The notes under the pieces were generated by a model, which saw only the letters and a program-made list of their open reading frames with translations, did not search any database and was not told the DNA's origin. A stretch of 64,000 bases of DNA from Pedobacter zeaxanthinifaciens (GTDB taxonomy: Bacteria; Bacteroidota; Bacteroidia; Sphingobacteriales; Sphingobacteriaceae): positions 1 to 64,000 of the forward strand of contig NZ_QMHP01000011.1 of the NCBI RefSeq assembly GCF_003313335.1, written 5' to 3'. Below are positions 7,796 to 18,099 of this stretch, piece after piece. Numbering within the stretch: position 1 is the stretch's first letter; each line of letters opens with the position of its first letter. The translations under genes were made by a program, and so were the position numbers.

Positions 7796-8956
7796 TTAAA
7801 CTAACTTCAACGCCCCCTCCAAATCTCTAATAATATATTCAGGTTCTTCTAAGCCAATGTATATTCTAATTAGCACGTGTCTCGGATTATTACTGTCAAA
7901 ATCAGCCTTGCTAATGCCTGCGCAAGCTGGAATGATCAAACTTTCGTAACCACCCCAAGAAACTGCCATGAGGATATGCTTCAGGTTATTGCAAAAACTT
8001 TCTATCTTTTCTAGGCTTGTATCTTTAATAACCATACTAAACAGTCCGCCGCAAGCTTTCATTTGCTTTTTGGCCAAAGCAAGTTGCTGGTTATTTGCGC
8101 TAAATGGATGGAGTACTTTTTCTACTTTAGGGTGCTGTTGTAAATAAGCGATTACCTTGTTGGCATTGGCTGTAATCCTTTCTAAGCGGATAGGCAGGGT
8201 ACGTAAACTTCTCAGCAGTAGCCATGCATTTTGAGGAGCCATTGAAGCGCCGATATTCATGTATTCTTTTTCGAAGATTTTTTTTATCAGCTCTTTTTTG
8301 CCTGTAACTACACCTGCAACTACATCGCTGTGGCCAGCAAGGTATTTAGTAGCCGACTGTGCAACCAAATCAATACCATATTGGATGGGTTGTTGGTAAA
8401 GTGGAGAGCAGTAGCTGTTATCAATCATGGTGATGATGCCTTTGGCTTTCGCCAGTTTAGCGATGGCTTCTAAGTCCTGTACTTCAAAACTAAAAGTATT
8501 CGGTGATTCGAGATAAATCAACTTTGTTTTTAACGTAATTGCGTTTTCAATAGCTGAAGTGTCGCTTCCATTAACGAAAGTAGTTTTAACTCCAAACTTT
8601 GGGAGCAAGTCCTTAAACAATTTGATGGTCCAGCTGTAAGGATTTTCAACACAAACCACTTCATCGCCTTGCGCTAGTAAAGATAATACTGGGATGCTGA
8701 TAGCGGCAATGCCACTGCCAAAAACCAATGCATCTTCGGCGCCATCAAGCGCAGCTAATTTCTTTCTTAAAATGTCAATGGTGGGATTAAATCCTCTAGA
8801 ATACAAATTGCCTTGAAATTCGTCGTCCAAAGCATTTCTAAACTCCTCTACTGTATTGAATTTAAAATTGCTGGTCTGGATAATTGGCGGTGCAATGGCA
8901 TTGAAGTAATGCTCACGCTCTTCACCAAGTTCGTTGAGTATGTAAGAGATATCCAT
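7796..8956 (-). CDS. PLP-dependent Cys/Met metabolism enzyme
   Basis: 386 residues, cytoplasmic, fold type I. The family signatures of cystathionine gamma-synthase/beta-lyase/methionine gamma-lyase are visible: YSRGFNPT (52-59, Tyr/Arg contacting PLP phosphate of the neighbouring subunit), GSGIAAIS (80-87), MIDNSYCSP with Asp179, and SATKYLAGHSDVVAGV with the Schiff-base Lys204. The exact reaction (gamma-synthase, beta- or gamma-lyase) cannot be read from these motifs. It lies 46 bases downstream of the amino-acid permease gene on the same strand, so import of an amino acid and its breakdown may be co-expressed. Confidence 0.85.
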   Translation of the reverse strand: MDISYILNELGEEREHYFNAIAPPIIQTSNFKFNTVEEFRNALDDEFQGNLYSRGFNPTIDILRKKLAALDGAEDALVFGSGIAAISIPVLSLLAQGDEVVCVENPYSWTIKLFKDLLPKFGVKTTFVNGSDTSAIENAITLKTKLIYLESPNTFSFEVQDLEAIAKLAKAKGIITMIDNSYCSPLYQQPIQYGIDLVAQSATKYLAGHSDVVAGVVTGKKELIKKIFEKEYMNIGASMAPQNAWLLLRSLRTLPIRLERITANANKVIAYLQQHPKVEKVLHPFSANNQQLALAKKQMKACGGLFSMVIKDTSLEKIESFCNNLKHILMAVSWGGYESLIIPACAGISKADFDSNNPRHVLIRIYIGLEEPEYIIRDLEGALKLV

Positions 8957-9002
8957 TGAGTTAAAAAGTATAAAGTCGAAATTTAAAAGCTGAGCATTAA
9001 CC

Positions 9003-10355
9003 TTATTTTTTTGCTTTGCTGCTATTAAAAAATCTTTGGATAAAATAAACCGCTACGAAGCCAATGAAAATATAAATCCCATTTAATGCGGCGTTTGGAT
9101 CATCATTGTAAATACTAATGGCAACAAATAGATAGGCAGCTATAAAAATGATTGGCATTATCGGGTAAAGCTTCATTGTATAAATGGTATTTTTATCCAG
9201 ATGAGCCGTTTTTTTACGCAAATAGAAAATAGTGGCGGCAGAAAAAATCATTCCGGCGCCATCCATAAAAATGGTGTAGTTTAATATTTTATCGAAGGTT
9301 TTTGCGTAAAACAACGTTAAAATGGAAAGGATGGTGAAAATGGTCAAACTCACTACCATTACATCATTTTTCTTTGTTTTTTTAGTGAATACTTTGGGAA
9401 GTGCGCCTTCTTCGCCCATGGCATACATTGCTCTGGGATTACTTAGCAAGTTTACATTTACGTAGCCCAGCACCGAAAAAAATATCAATACCGAAAGAAT
9501 GGTGAAGCCAGTTGGGCCAAATATTTGACCTGCTAAAATAGCCGCAATGCTTTGTGCGCTTTTCAGCTGCTCAAAACCAATAACCTTAACGTAAGCATAG
9601 TTAATGGCCATATACAAAGTGATGATGATTCCCAACCCTATCAATATGGACCGTGGAACTACTGTTTTGGCATCTTTAGCCTCGCCGCCGAAGTTGATGG
9701 TTTGTTGGTATCCTCCGAAGGTAAACGACACCGCAATTAAGCAAATGCCCAGTGCTTTTCCGTAATCGCTCCAAGTGGCTGGCGCTCCGCTGATGGTGTT
9801 AAAAACTGAAGGCAACTGTTGCGTTTGGCCACCGAAAAATACAGCGCAAATTAAGGTGGTTACCATTAATACCTTAATGATGGTAAGTACATTTTGGGTT
9901 CTGGAGCTGGTTTTTAATCCGAGTAAGTTAATGGTGTAGAAAATGATGATACTCACCAAGCCAATTAAAATACGGTACTCGTTGGTTTGCATTTCTGTGG
10001 GGAAAAGCGCCTTGTTGAGATATTCGGCACCTATTAAAGAAACCCCGGCTACCGATGCAGCATTGCTTACCACAATAATACAGTTAATGGCAAAGGCAAT
10101 GGAAGGGTGGTAGCAAACCGAGAAAATTTTGTAGTAGCCGCCGGTTACCGGATATCGAGAGCCAATTTCGGCATAGGTTAATGCGCCACACAGAGCAACA
10201 AAGCCACCTACTATCCAAGCTAAAAAAAACAGTTCGGGAATTTGGGCTTTGGCAGCAACGTTTACAGGTGTTCTAAATATCCCCATCCCTATGACTAGGC
10301 TTACTACAATCATTGACAAATCGAATAGGGAAAGTTGTTTTTTCTCGGAGCTCAT
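9003..10355 (-). CDS. APC-superfamily amino acid permease
   Basis: 450 residues with about 12 transmembrane helices. TM1 carries the APC substrate-binding signature VSLVIGMGIFRTPVNVAA (unwound GIGIF-type segment); TM2 has GALTYAEIGSRYPVTGGYY, the standard AE.G...P..GG..Y motif. Later helices are regular, with a basic loop at TKKTKKNDV. It should be a proton- or amino-acid-coupled transporter of the cytoplasmic membrane; specificity is not predictable. First gene of a probable two-gene unit with the PLP enzyme, divergent from parE. Confidence 0.85.
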   Translation of the reverse strand: MSSEKKQLSLFDLSMIVVSLVIGMGIFRTPVNVAAKAQIPELFFLAWIVGGFVALCGALTYAEIGSRYPVTGGYYKIFSVCYHPSIAFAINCIIVVSNAASVAGVSLIGAEYLNKALFPTEMQTNEYRILIGLVSIIIFYTINLLGLKTSSRTQNVLTIIKVLMVTTLICAVFFGGQTQQLPSVFNTISGAPATWSDYGKALGICLIAVSFTFGGYQQTINFGGEAKDAKTVVPRSILIGLGIIITLYMAINYAYVKVIGFEQLKSAQSIAAILAGQIFGPTGFTILSVLIFFSVLGYVNVNLLSNPRAMYAMGEEGALPKVFTKKTKKNDVMVVSLTIFTILSILTLFYAKTFDKILNYTIFMDGAGMIFSAATIFYLRKKTAHLDKNTIYTMKLYPIMPIIFIAAYLFVAISIYNDDPNAALNGIYIFIGFVAVYFIQRFFNSSKAKK

Positions 10356-10518
10356 TTGAGTTTCTAGTTTGTTAGTTTAGCTGATGCGTTACGTTAATAC
10401 AATGCCCAATTTAACAATAAAAAACTGCTCGGCAATTTCATCATCAAAAAAATACAAGAGTGATGGCGCAAATTGTTCAAATGTGGAAATCTAAGCTGAA
10501 ATTGCCTCGAAAATTAAT

Positions 10519-10526
10519 TAAATTTG
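10519..10526 (+). promoter_or_regulatory. -7 promoter box candidate for parE (TAAATTTG)
   Basis: Perfect TAnnTTTG, 36 bases before the parE start, in the divergent region with the permease gene. No good -33 at usual spacing is visible. Confidence 0.4.
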
Positions 10527-10562
10527 TAAGGTTGCGTTTCAGTTAGCAAACATCTTTTTAGC

Positions 10563-12437
10563 ATGGCAGAACCTATTTACAACGAAGACAGTATTAAATC
10601 ATTAGATTGGCAGGAGCACATTCGCCGTAGGCCAGGGATGTACATTGGTAAGCTTGGCGATGGTTCTGCTCAGGATGATGGTATCTACGTTTTATTAAAG
10701 GAAATTATCGATAACTCTATTGACGAGTTTATGATGGGAGCCGGTAAAACCATTGATATCAGTTTGCATGAACATAAAGTGATTGTACGAGATTACGGTC
10801 GTGGTATTCCTTTGGGAAAAGTAATTGACTGTGTTTCGAAAATGAACACCGGTGGTAAATATGACAGCAATGCCTTTCAAAAATCAGTAGGAATGAATGG
10901 TGTGGGTACCAAAGCGGTAAACGCATTATCTACTATTTTTGTGGTACAAAGTTATCGCGATGGTAAAAGCAAAAAAGTAGAGTTTAGTAAAGGACTGGTA
11001 ACTACTGAACATCCCGAAATTGAAACTACACAGCGCAATGGAACGTCCATTACCTTTTATCCCGACGAAACTATTTTCAGGAACTACCGCTATATTCCTG
11101 ATTTTGTAGAAAGTATGATTTGGAACTACGTGTTTCTTAACACAGGTTTAACCATCAATTTTAATGGGCAAAAATACTTCTCAGAGCGTGGATTGTATGA
11201 TTTGTTGTCCCGTGAAAATAAGCCTGAGGAAATTAGGTATCCAATTATTCATTTAAGAGGGCATGACATTGAAGTAGCCATGACCCACGGGCAGCAATAT
11301 GGTGAAGATTACCATTCATTTGTGAACGGTCAGTATACCACGCAAGGCGGTACGCACCAAGCGGCATTTCGTGAAGCGGTGGTAAAAACCATTAGAGAGT
11401 ATTACAATAAAGACTATGATGCTTCAGATATCAGGGCATCTATTATCGCTGCAATAGCCATTAGAGTGCAAGAGCCTGTTTTCGAGTCGCAAACAAAAAC
11501 CAAATTAGGCTCTGAACGTATAGCACCAGAAGGGCAAACCGTACGTACTTTCGTTAACGATTTTTTGAAAAAGGAATTGGACGATTATCTGCACAAGCAC
11601 AAGGAAGTAGCGGATGCGATTGAGGCTCGAATCAAGCAATCTGAACGTGAACGTAAGGATATTGCTGGAATTAAAAAATTAGCAAACGACAGAGCTAAAA
11701 AGGCATCGTTGCACAATAAAAAACTTCGCGATTGCAAAGTACATTTCAATACTAACCATGAGCGGAGGTACGAAACTACCTTGTTTATTACCGAGGGAGA
11801 TTCTGCTTCAGGATCAATCACCAAATCGAGAGACGTAGAAACACAAGCGGTTTTCTCATTAAAGGGTAAGCCTTTGAACTGTTACGAGCTTACCAAAAAA
11901 GTAGTGTACGAAAATGAGGAGTTCAATTTGTTGCAACATGCGCTTAATATTGAAGATGGCCTTGAAGCTTTACACTACAACAATATTGTAATTGCCACTG
12001 ATGCTGATGTTGATGGTATGCATATCCGTTTGTTGATGATGACTTTCTTTTTGCAGTTTTTCCCTGATTTGGTAAAAGCTGGCCACGTTTATATTCTTCA
12101 AACCCCATTATTTAGGGTGCGTAATAAAAAAGAAACCATTTATTGTTACAGTGATGAAGAACGCCGCAATGCAATTGAAAAACTCGGCGGTAAGCCAGAA
12201 ATCACTCGTTTTAAAGGTTTAGGTGAAATTTCGCCCGATGAGTTTGGCTTATTTATAGGAAAAGATATCCGCTTAGATCCAGTGATTTTAAAGGAGCAAA
12301 CCATTAAAAGCTTGCTGGAGTACTACATGGGCAAAAATACGCCAGATAGGCAACAACATATCATTAGAAACCTTCGGATTGAAAAAGACGAAATTGACAA
12401 AACAAATGCAGAAGATGAAGATTTGGAAGTAGCATAG
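10563..12437 (+). CDS. parE: Type IIA topoisomerase subunit B (topoisomerase IV ParE)
   Basis: 624 residues. The GHKL ATPase has Glu47 and Asn51 ([12 protein letters not shown]), DYGRGIP (77-83) and [10 protein letters not shown]; a transducer domain follows; the TOPRIM domain has [14 protein letters not shown] and [12 protein letters not shown]; the C-terminus has the [12 protein letters not shown] segment. It differs clearly from the GyrB at 47456 (EGDSAGG, DIDGSHI), which supports assignment to topoisomerase IV, the enzyme that decatenates chromosomes. The subunit A gene (parC) is not next to it, whereas the pair is commonly adjacent in Bacteroidota. Confidence 0.85.
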   Translation: MAEPIYNEDSIKSLDWQEHIRRRPGMYIGKLGDGSAQDDGIYVLLKEIIDNSIDEFMMGAGKTIDISLHEHKVIVRDYGRGIPLGKVIDCVSKMNTGGKYDSNAFQKSVGMNGVGTKAVNALSTIFVVQSYRDGKSKKVEFSKGLVTTEHPEIETTQRNGTSITFYPDETIFRNYRYIPDFVESMIWNYVFLNTGLTINFNGQKYFSERGLYDLLSRENKPEEIRYPIIHLRGHDIEVAMTHGQQYGEDYHSFVNGQYTTQGGTHQAAFREAVVKTIREYYNKDYDASDIRASIIAAIAIRVQEPVFESQTKTKLGSERIAPEGQTVRTFVNDFLKKELDDYLHKHKEVADAIEARIKQSERERKDIAGIKKLANDRAKKASLHNKKLRDCKVHFNTNHERRYETTLFITEGDSASGSITKSRDVETQAVFSLKGKPLNCYELTKKVVYENEEFNLLQHALNIEDGLEALHYNNIVIATDADVDGMHIRLLMMTFFLQFFPDLVKAGHVYILQTPLFRVRNKKETIYCYSDEERRNAIEKLGGKPEITRFKGLGEISPDEFGLFIGKDIRLDPVILKEQTIKSLLEYYMGKNTPDRQQHIIRNLRIEKDEIDKTNAEDEDLEVA

Positions 12438-12479
12438 TTTGCTACGGCTCAAAATTTCAATCTATTAACACCTCCTTTT

Positions 12480-12518
12480 ATAACCACGGTTAATCAATTT
12501 AGCCGTGGTTATTTATTT
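12480..12518 (+). terminator. Intrinsic terminator of parE
   Basis: Ten-base perfect stem ATAACCACGG (12480-12489) / CCGTGGTTAT (12503-12512) followed by TTATTTT. It lies 42 bases after the parE stop codon. Confidence 0.7.
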
Positions 12519-12527
12519 TCCATTGCT

Positions 12528-12535
12528 TATATTTG
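12528..12535 (+). promoter_or_regulatory. -7 promoter box candidate (TATATTTG)
   Basis: Perfect TAnnTTTG just downstream of the parE terminator and 77 bases upstream of the kinase ATG at 12613; no clear -33. Confidence 0.35.
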
Positions 12536-12612
12536 CTTTCTACTATTTACCTATTTAAAGCAACAGTCTCTTCTTTTAGTGCTTGTGCTTTAATAACTTA
12601 TTGTATTATTGC

Positions 12613-14745
12613 ATGACTATCAACTCAGCGAAGAGCTCGTCTAGATATGGGTTAACTGTTATACTCATTTTAGCACTTTTTATAGCCGCTATTTTCTTCT
12701 ATACAAGAAATAATCGCATTAATACCCTTTCGGCTAATGTTAATCAACTCCATCTCATTGAAACAGATTATTCTGCATTAGATACCTGTGTATTAATTCT
12801 TTATCGGGCAGATAATAATGGGCGTTTGTTTGAAGCAACGGGAAATAATAATTTCATGAAGCAATATTCGGCTGAAATTAGACGACTTTCTCGTATCCTA
12901 GATAGCCTTAAAATTAATGATAGTGCTAAGTTACATTCTCAAAACATCAAAGGCCTAGTTAAACTAAAAAAAGCCAAGATGGATGCTTATCTTAAGCTTA
13001 GGAGGCTTACTGACAACTTACTTTTTAAAAGTTCTGGAATTGACACAGTTAAGATACGTACGGTAACAAATAGTTTCGAGCTCAATAAGGGCAAATTCAA
13101 AACGATGATTACTGTAGACACTATTAAGCCTAAACAAGAAGAGGTTAAACAGAAAGGGCTTTTCGGACGCTTGGCAGCGGCTCTGTCTAAAAAAAAGTCA
13201 AATTCGGACACAGCTGCTATTTTAGTTAAGAAAGAAATCACGCTAGATACCTCATTATCAAGTAGAAGGTATAATCTGTTGCAAATGAGGAATATCAATT
13301 CCTATTTCCGCAATTTGTATAGCAAGCATAAATTACTTAAAGATAGTGAAGTTGAAATTTTGCAAATCAACTCAAAGATTATCAAGGAAATTGTTAATCT
13401 ACTTGAAAATTTTAAGCAAAATGAAGTCAATTTTGTAGCCGAAGCCAAAAAAAATATCCACTATGATTTAGACCATACTTTTAAAAGTATCAGTGATATC
13501 TACAGTGTAATTTACTTGCTGTTAATATTATTGGTAGCTATTATTTTATTCAACTTGTGGATTATTTATAGGAACGAGAGCAAGCTGATAGACTATGGAC
13601 AAAAGGCGTCACAGTATGCTCAGTCGAAAAGTAGGTTTTTGGCCAACATGAGTCATGAGATACGTACGCCGCTCAACTCGGTGATTGGATTTTCCGAACA
13701 GTTGAGTCAAGATAATTTGTCGGAACAACAAAAAGAACAGTTAGAAGCTATTAAAACATCTTCAGAGATATTAATGGATTTAGTAAACGATATCCTGGAT
13801 TTTTCTAAATATGAAGTAGGCAAAATCAATTTTGATAAGGTAGCTTTTTCTCCTAGTGATGCAATAACTGAGGTGATGAGCAGCATTGCAATCCAAGCTT
13901 CTAGAAAAGGGCTGAAATTGGAAAAACAATTAGCTTTTGATCATAAATTGTTTGTGCAGGGCGATTCGTTACGCCTAAAGCAATTGGTAATGAATTTACT
14001 TAGCAATGCCATTAAGTTTACCAACGTTGGCTCCGTAACTTTAAAAGCCGACATATTAATTGGTGCCAAAAAGAAGAGCATTTTGCGTGTGCAAGTGATT
14101 GATACGGGCATTGGTATTGAAGAGAAAGATGCTGTACTTATTTTCGATGAGTTTGCACAGGTGAATTATTCGCTTACAAAAAATGCACAAAAGGGAACTG
14201 GTTTGGGTTTGGCTATATGTAAAAAGATCGTGGGACTTCAACAAGGCTCTATCAATTTAAAAAGTAAAATAGGCGAGGGTTCTAACTTCACATTTGAAAT
14301 ACCTTATGAAATTTGTGAAGATGAAAGTAAAAAAGAGAAGACCTTAGCTATCACTGATGTGGCTTACTTGGTTGGAAAACGTATTTTATTAGTTGACGAT
14401 AACAAGATGAACGTATTGCTTGCACAAACTGTGTTAAAGAAATACGACATCTCTACTGACACTGCTTATGATGGAGCAGAGGCCTATCAATTGTTTTTGG
14501 CAAACAAATACGATTTAGTTCTTACAGATGTGCAAATGCCTGTAATGGGTGGATTAGAGCTTACCCGAAATATTAGGGCAGTAAATGATCCATGCCAATC
14601 GTCGGTACCCATTTTGGGTGTCACAGCTAATGTTATTGAGGAGGACAGGGAAAGATATTTGGCCGCAGGAATGAATGATTTGGTGCTTAAACCTTATTCG
14701 GAAAACGAGCTGATTAACAAAATTGTATCACACATTAAAGTTTAA
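12613..14745 (+). CDS. Hybrid sensor histidine kinase with receiver domain
   Basis: 710 residues from the first ATG (an in-frame TTG at 12583 would add 10). TM1 is about 13-30, a ~270-residue extracytoplasmic region follows, TM2 is about 305-327. The cytoplasmic part has a HisKA domain (SRFLANMSHEIRTPLNSVIG, phosphoacceptor His348), a HATPase with N, G1 and G2 boxes (LLSNAIKFTN, DTGIGI, GTGLGLAI), and a C-terminal receiver domain (LLVDDNKMN, phosphoacceptor Asp639 in LTDVQMPVMGG, PYSEN Lys preceding). The extracytoplasmic region contains an unusual Lys/Ser-rich segment near 180-200. No DNA-binding output is attached, so a separate Hpt or regulator is needed. Signal unknown. Confidence 0.85.
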   Translation: MTINSAKSSSRYGLTVILILALFIAAIFFYTRNNRINTLSANVNQLHLIETDYSALDTCVLILYRADNNGRLFEATGNNNFMKQYSAEIRRLSRILDSLKINDSAKLHSQNIKGLVKLKKAKMDAYLKLRRLTDNLLFKSSGIDTVKIRTVTNSFELNKGKFKTMITVDTIKPKQEEVKQKGLFGRLAAALSKKKSNSDTAAILVKKEITLDTSLSSRRYNLLQMRNINSYFRNLYSKHKLLKDSEVEILQINSKIIKEIVNLLENFKQNEVNFVAEAKKNIHYDLDHTFKSISDIYSVIYLLLILLVAIILFNLWIIYRNESKLIDYGQKASQYAQSKSRFLANMSHEIRTPLNSVIGFSEQLSQDNLSEQQKEQLEAIKTSSEILMDLVNDILDFSKYEVGKINFDKVAFSPSDAITEVMSSIAIQASRKGLKLEKQLAFDHKLFVQGDSLRLKQLVMNLLSNAIKFTNVGSVTLKADILIGAKKKSILRVQVIDTGIGIEEKDAVLIFDEFAQVNYSLTKNAQKGTGLGLAICKKIVGLQQGSINLKSKIGEGSNFTFEIPYEICEDESKKEKTLAITDVAYLVGKRILLVDDNKMNVLLAQTVLKKYDISTDTAYDGAEAYQLFLANKYDLVLTDVQMPVMGGLELTRNIRAVNDPCQSSVPILGVTANVIEEDRERYLAAGMNDLVLKPYSENELINKIVSHIKV

Positions 14746-14750
14746 GCTCG

Positions 14751-15755
14751 CTAATCGTCCAGCTTTGGCGCAATGGTATCTTCCGGGTGTTGTGGCGGCA
14801 GTTCCTTTACTTCTTTTTCGACCACAATCGTTTTTAAGTGCACCGCATACTTTGAAGGAGAAATGCCCGTGTCAAATTTTTCGGCATAGGCCTGAGTGAA
14901 CTCGGCGCCAAAGTATAAAATAACTGCGGTGTAATAAATCCAAACCAAAATTACAATTACGGAGCTTGCTGCACCAAAAGCTGATCCAGGGTTGCCCTTC
15001 TCAATATAAATGCCAATTAAGTACTTGCCCAAACTAAATAGTAAAGCGGTAAAAAGTGCACCAACCAAGGCAGGCTTCCACTTTAAATTCACATCGGGAA
15101 GTACCTTAAATATAATGGCGAATATGGTGGTAACAACGGCCAAAGTAAGTGCGTTTGTGATGATGATCATCAGCCATCCTGAAACTTCCTCGATGCCAAT
15201 TTTAGCTGCATAAACATCCAACTTGCTCCCTATACCAACCACAATACTGTTTACTACCAGCGATACTAGCAGTAAAAATCCAAGTGAGGCGATTAAAGAA
15301 AAAGATAACAAACGGTTAGTCAGTAATTTTTTCCATCCTTTTTTGGGCACTGCTTTTACTTTCCATATCAAGTTAATGCTATCCTGAATTTCAATAAAGA
15401 TGGCTGTTGAACCGATAATTAAGGTTGCTATACCTACAATCAATCCAAAAGTACTTTTACCAGAGAGGTTAGCATTGTCTACAAAAGCACGAAGTTGGTT
15501 TGCAGCGTTTACACCAATCATTTCGCTTATTTCCCCAAAAAGTTTGGTGTTTGGATCCATGTTATCGCCCAAAAATATAGAGGCCGATGAAATGATGATA
15601 ATGATAAGCGGTGTTAGCGAAAATATGGTGTAGTAGGCTAGGGCAGCGCTTAATTTCATCACGCGGTCTTCCACAAAGCCTTTTCCTGCGGCAATGAATA
15701 GGCCGTAAGTATGCACAAAAAAGTTCTTTATTTTGGTAGGTGTTTTCTTCATCAT
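14751..15755 (-). CDS. YihY/BrkB family inner-membrane protein
   Basis: 334 residues from the ATG at 15755; longer in-frame versions would overlap tamL and lack sense. The family pattern is present: a basic amphipathic N-terminus, DRVMKLSAALAYYTIFSLTPLIIIIIS, then six hydrophobic segments and the conserved GALFTALLFSLGKYLIGIYI plus YGAASSVIVILVWIYYTAVILYFGAEFTQAYA. The name BrkB reflects an early wrong link to serum resistance; function is unresolved. The gene is the last of a tamB-tamL-yihY run and its end meets the hybrid kinase end 6 bases away. A second paralogue is at 58859. Confidence 0.85.
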   Translation of the reverse strand: MMKKTPTKIKNFFVHTYGLFIAAGKGFVEDRVMKLSAALAYYTIFSLTPLIIIIISSASIFLGDNMDPNTKLFGEISEMIGVNAANQLRAFVDNANLSGKSTFGLIVGIATLIIGSTAIFIEIQDSINLIWKVKAVPKKGWKKLLTNRLLSFSLIASLGFLLLVSLVVNSIVVGIGSKLDVYAAKIGIEEVSGWLMIIITNALTLAVVTTIFAIIFKVLPDVNLKWKPALVGALFTALLFSLGKYLIGIYIEKGNPGSAFGAASSVIVILVWIYYTAVILYFGAEFTQAYAEKFDTGISPSKYAVHLKTIVVEKEVKELPPQHPEDTIAPKLDD

Positions 15756-15801
15756 AACTATTAAACTAAATTGAGTTGTTTTAGTTTTAACTTGGGGCAC
15801 T

Positions 15802-18099
15802 TTAGAACGGATAACCAATACCGATATTAAGTACCAAATTATCTCTTCTCCAAATTTTACTGCCGAAATCAATGTCATTAATTACCCAACGTTGGCCGCT
15901 AGGCAAAAATGGCTTGCGAATAGGAAATGCGCCATCTAATCTGATTACAAAAATAGTAGCATCTACTCTTAATCCTACACCGGTTCCCACGGCAAATTCA
16001 CTGATGGAGTTTTTCAAACTAAATTCTGATCCCGGGCGGTCTGGATCTTCTTTACGCAGCCAAATGTTACCCGCATCAACAAATGCAGCACCATGTAAAA
16101 TGCTCACAATTTTAAACCTAAGCTCTGAATTGAGCATCATTTTAATATCTCCACCTTGATCTGCAAATGTTGCATCATCTTTAATCTTGTAGGTTCCTGG
16201 GCCAAGTGATCTTGCTCTGAATGCTCTAATATCGTTAGTTCCTCCTGCAAAAAACTGACGAACGAAAGGCAACGAAGTACTTCCGCCGTATGCATAACCA
16301 TAACCTAAATTCAAACGGTTAGCCCAAACCACTTTTGGGGCCACTTTGTAGTAACTTCTCAAATCGGTTTCAACCCTTACAAACTGCGTTAATTGAATGT
16401 TGAATAACCTTTTATCACCGTTTTCACCTTTCGGTACAAATAGTCCCCATAAGTTACCGCTGGTTTCCAATCCTCCAAAAAAGTAAAGGTTATGGCGGCG
16501 TTTTTCCTGCATTTGGTTGGTGTAGGTGAAGTTGTAATTACTTCCAATGATAAACTGGTCTTCTAAAGTATATTGTAAACCAGGATTATCTCTAATTAAC
16601 TGTTGATAGCCAAGCGAGGTAGTGTCTTTATTGGAAACCACTAAATTCACCGAAGCTGGATTTAAGTTGTGTTCTTTAAATTGGTTTTCTTTCCAGTTGT
16701 AGCCGTACTGCGCTTTAAATGAATTAAGTTTGTAAACAGTATCTCTACTTAGTAATTGATAACCTAAGGAAATGATTGTTTTTGGAATGAAAGCTGCCGT
16801 ACTTTGCGGTTTGTAAAAAGGAACGATAAAACGCGGCAATGTCAACTTAGCTTCGCCCGTTAGCGAGTAGGAGTTTAAGCCTTTGGATTGGCCGCTGTAT
16901 TGTGTTTCAAAACCTCCGCTAGCACTCACATCAAGTTGTTCAGCACCTCTAAAAATGTTTCTAGTAGTTTGTGTAATCTTTAATTCCGAACCCACAAAAT
17001 TATTGGATTTGTTTGTGCCCAGAATAGAAAACGTTAGTGAATTTTTCTTTAACGGAGTAAGATAGATGTTGAGATTTAATTGGTTATTCTTAAAACTATC
17101 GATCGGCAAAAACTCGGCTCTTACATCTTGGAAGGCGCCTAAATTTACCATCCTGTTTAAGGATTGGTTATGGTCTTTTCGATTGTATCTTTCGCCTTTT
17201 CTGAAAAACACAAGCCGATCAAAAACTCTAGGTTTATAAGTATTCCTGTTATCGTAAATGTTGAAATCGTTGTATTGCAAAGGCTTCAAATTTCGTAACA
17301 CGCTATCGCGACGTAAGCTGTAACTAGGATAAATATTGATATTTCTGATGGTGTACGGTTTCAGGGACGCATCTGGAGCGATACTTTTAATTCTTACATT
17401 AACATTTACCAGATGGTTACCAATGGTACTATCTACCTGCAAAATCAAATGTTCAGGGCTGAAATAAAAATAGCCACTTTCCTTTAAGTCATTATCAATT
17501 CTAATGCGCTCATTTTTATAGGTTTCCAAATCATAATAATCACCAGTTTTTAATAAGGATTTATCTTTGTTTGCATTGATGATATGCGTTAAATCTCCAG
17601 TATCTGGTGGGAAAGTAATTTGGTTAATTTTATATCTGGTGCCAGTTACAGCGGTGTATATGGCTTTGCCTCGTCTACGCTTAATCACGGTGTCGCCAGT
17701 AACTTCGGCTTGCAAATACCCCTGACTAATCAAGTAGCTTTTGAGCACATCGTTGTTGTATTTTAACTTTACCTCGGTCATTAGCACGGGCGGTTCTCCA
17801 ACTTTATTACGTAACCAATTTCGTATTCCTTTTGGCTTTTTAGGTTGCCCTGCTAAGTTGTAGATAAACAGTTTAGGGCGCAAACCTAAAATGCTTTTGT
17901 TAGGCCTGGGGCGGGTCCTATCTTCTAAAGCACTTTTCACCTGCTTTGCATTGTCAATTTTCGAATTGGAATCGGGATTGATTTTAACTTCAGCCCCGAT
18001 ATACAGGTTTTGCCCCGGTTTGAGGTAACGAGTGTTGCTACAGTTGGCAAGCAGAATACAGGCCAACATGAAAACACAAAATTTAATTAGCTTTTTCAT
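15802..18099 (-). CDS. tamL: TamL, lipid-modified Omp85-family protein
   Basis: 765 residues from the ATG at 18099. The start is chosen because it places a lipoprotein signal at the N-terminus (KLIKFCVFMLACILLANC, lipobox LANC) and overlaps tamB by only 17 bases. POTRA-like repeats lie in the first ~330 residues; the C-terminal half is the Omp85 barrel, with the family motif FAGGTNDIRAFRARSLGPG (the VRGF/VRGY-equivalent), GVGLRVDATIFVIRLDGAFPI and a final IGIGYPF. In Bacteroidota the TamA-like barrel is often a lipoprotein, called TamL. With TamB it forms the translocation and assembly module for outer-membrane proteins or lipid transport. Confidence 0.85.
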   Translation of the reverse strand: MKKLIKFCVFMLACILLANCSNTRYLKPGQNLYIGAEVKINPDSNSKIDNAKQVKSALEDRTRPRPNKSILGLRPKLFIYNLAGQPKKPKGIRNWLRNKVGEPPVLMTEVKLKYNNDVLKSYLISQGYLQAEVTGDTVIKRRRGKAIYTAVTGTRYKINQITFPPDTGDLTHIINANKDKSLLKTGDYYDLETYKNERIRIDNDLKESGYFYFSPEHLILQVDSTIGNHLVNVNVRIKSIAPDASLKPYTIRNINIYPSYSLRRDSVLRNLKPLQYNDFNIYDNRNTYKPRVFDRLVFFRKGERYNRKDHNQSLNRMVNLGAFQDVRAEFLPIDSFKNNQLNLNIYLTPLKKNSLTFSILGTNKSNNFVGSELKITQTTRNIFRGAEQLDVSASGGFETQYSGQSKGLNSYSLTGEAKLTLPRFIVPFYKPQSTAAFIPKTIISLGYQLLSRDTVYKLNSFKAQYGYNWKENQFKEHNLNPASVNLVVSNKDTTSLGYQQLIRDNPGLQYTLEDQFIIGSNYNFTYTNQMQEKRRHNLYFFGGLETSGNLWGLFVPKGENGDKRLFNIQLTQFVRVETDLRSYYKVAPKVVWANRLNLGYGYAYGGSTSLPFVRQFFAGGTNDIRAFRARSLGPGTYKIKDDATFADQGGDIKMMLNSELRFKIVSILHGAAFVDAGNIWLRKEDPDRPGSEFSLKNSISEFAVGTGVGLRVDATIFVIRLDGAFPIRKPFLPSGQRWVINDIDFGSKIWRRDNLVLNIGIGYPF

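Noticed and set aside
12583..12612. TTG as start of the hybrid kinase
   Set aside because: It adds ten residues with no benefit; ATG at 12613 places TM1 normally.
15756..15878. Longer N-terminus of YihY
   Set aside because: It would overlap the tamL end and lacks similarity to the family start.
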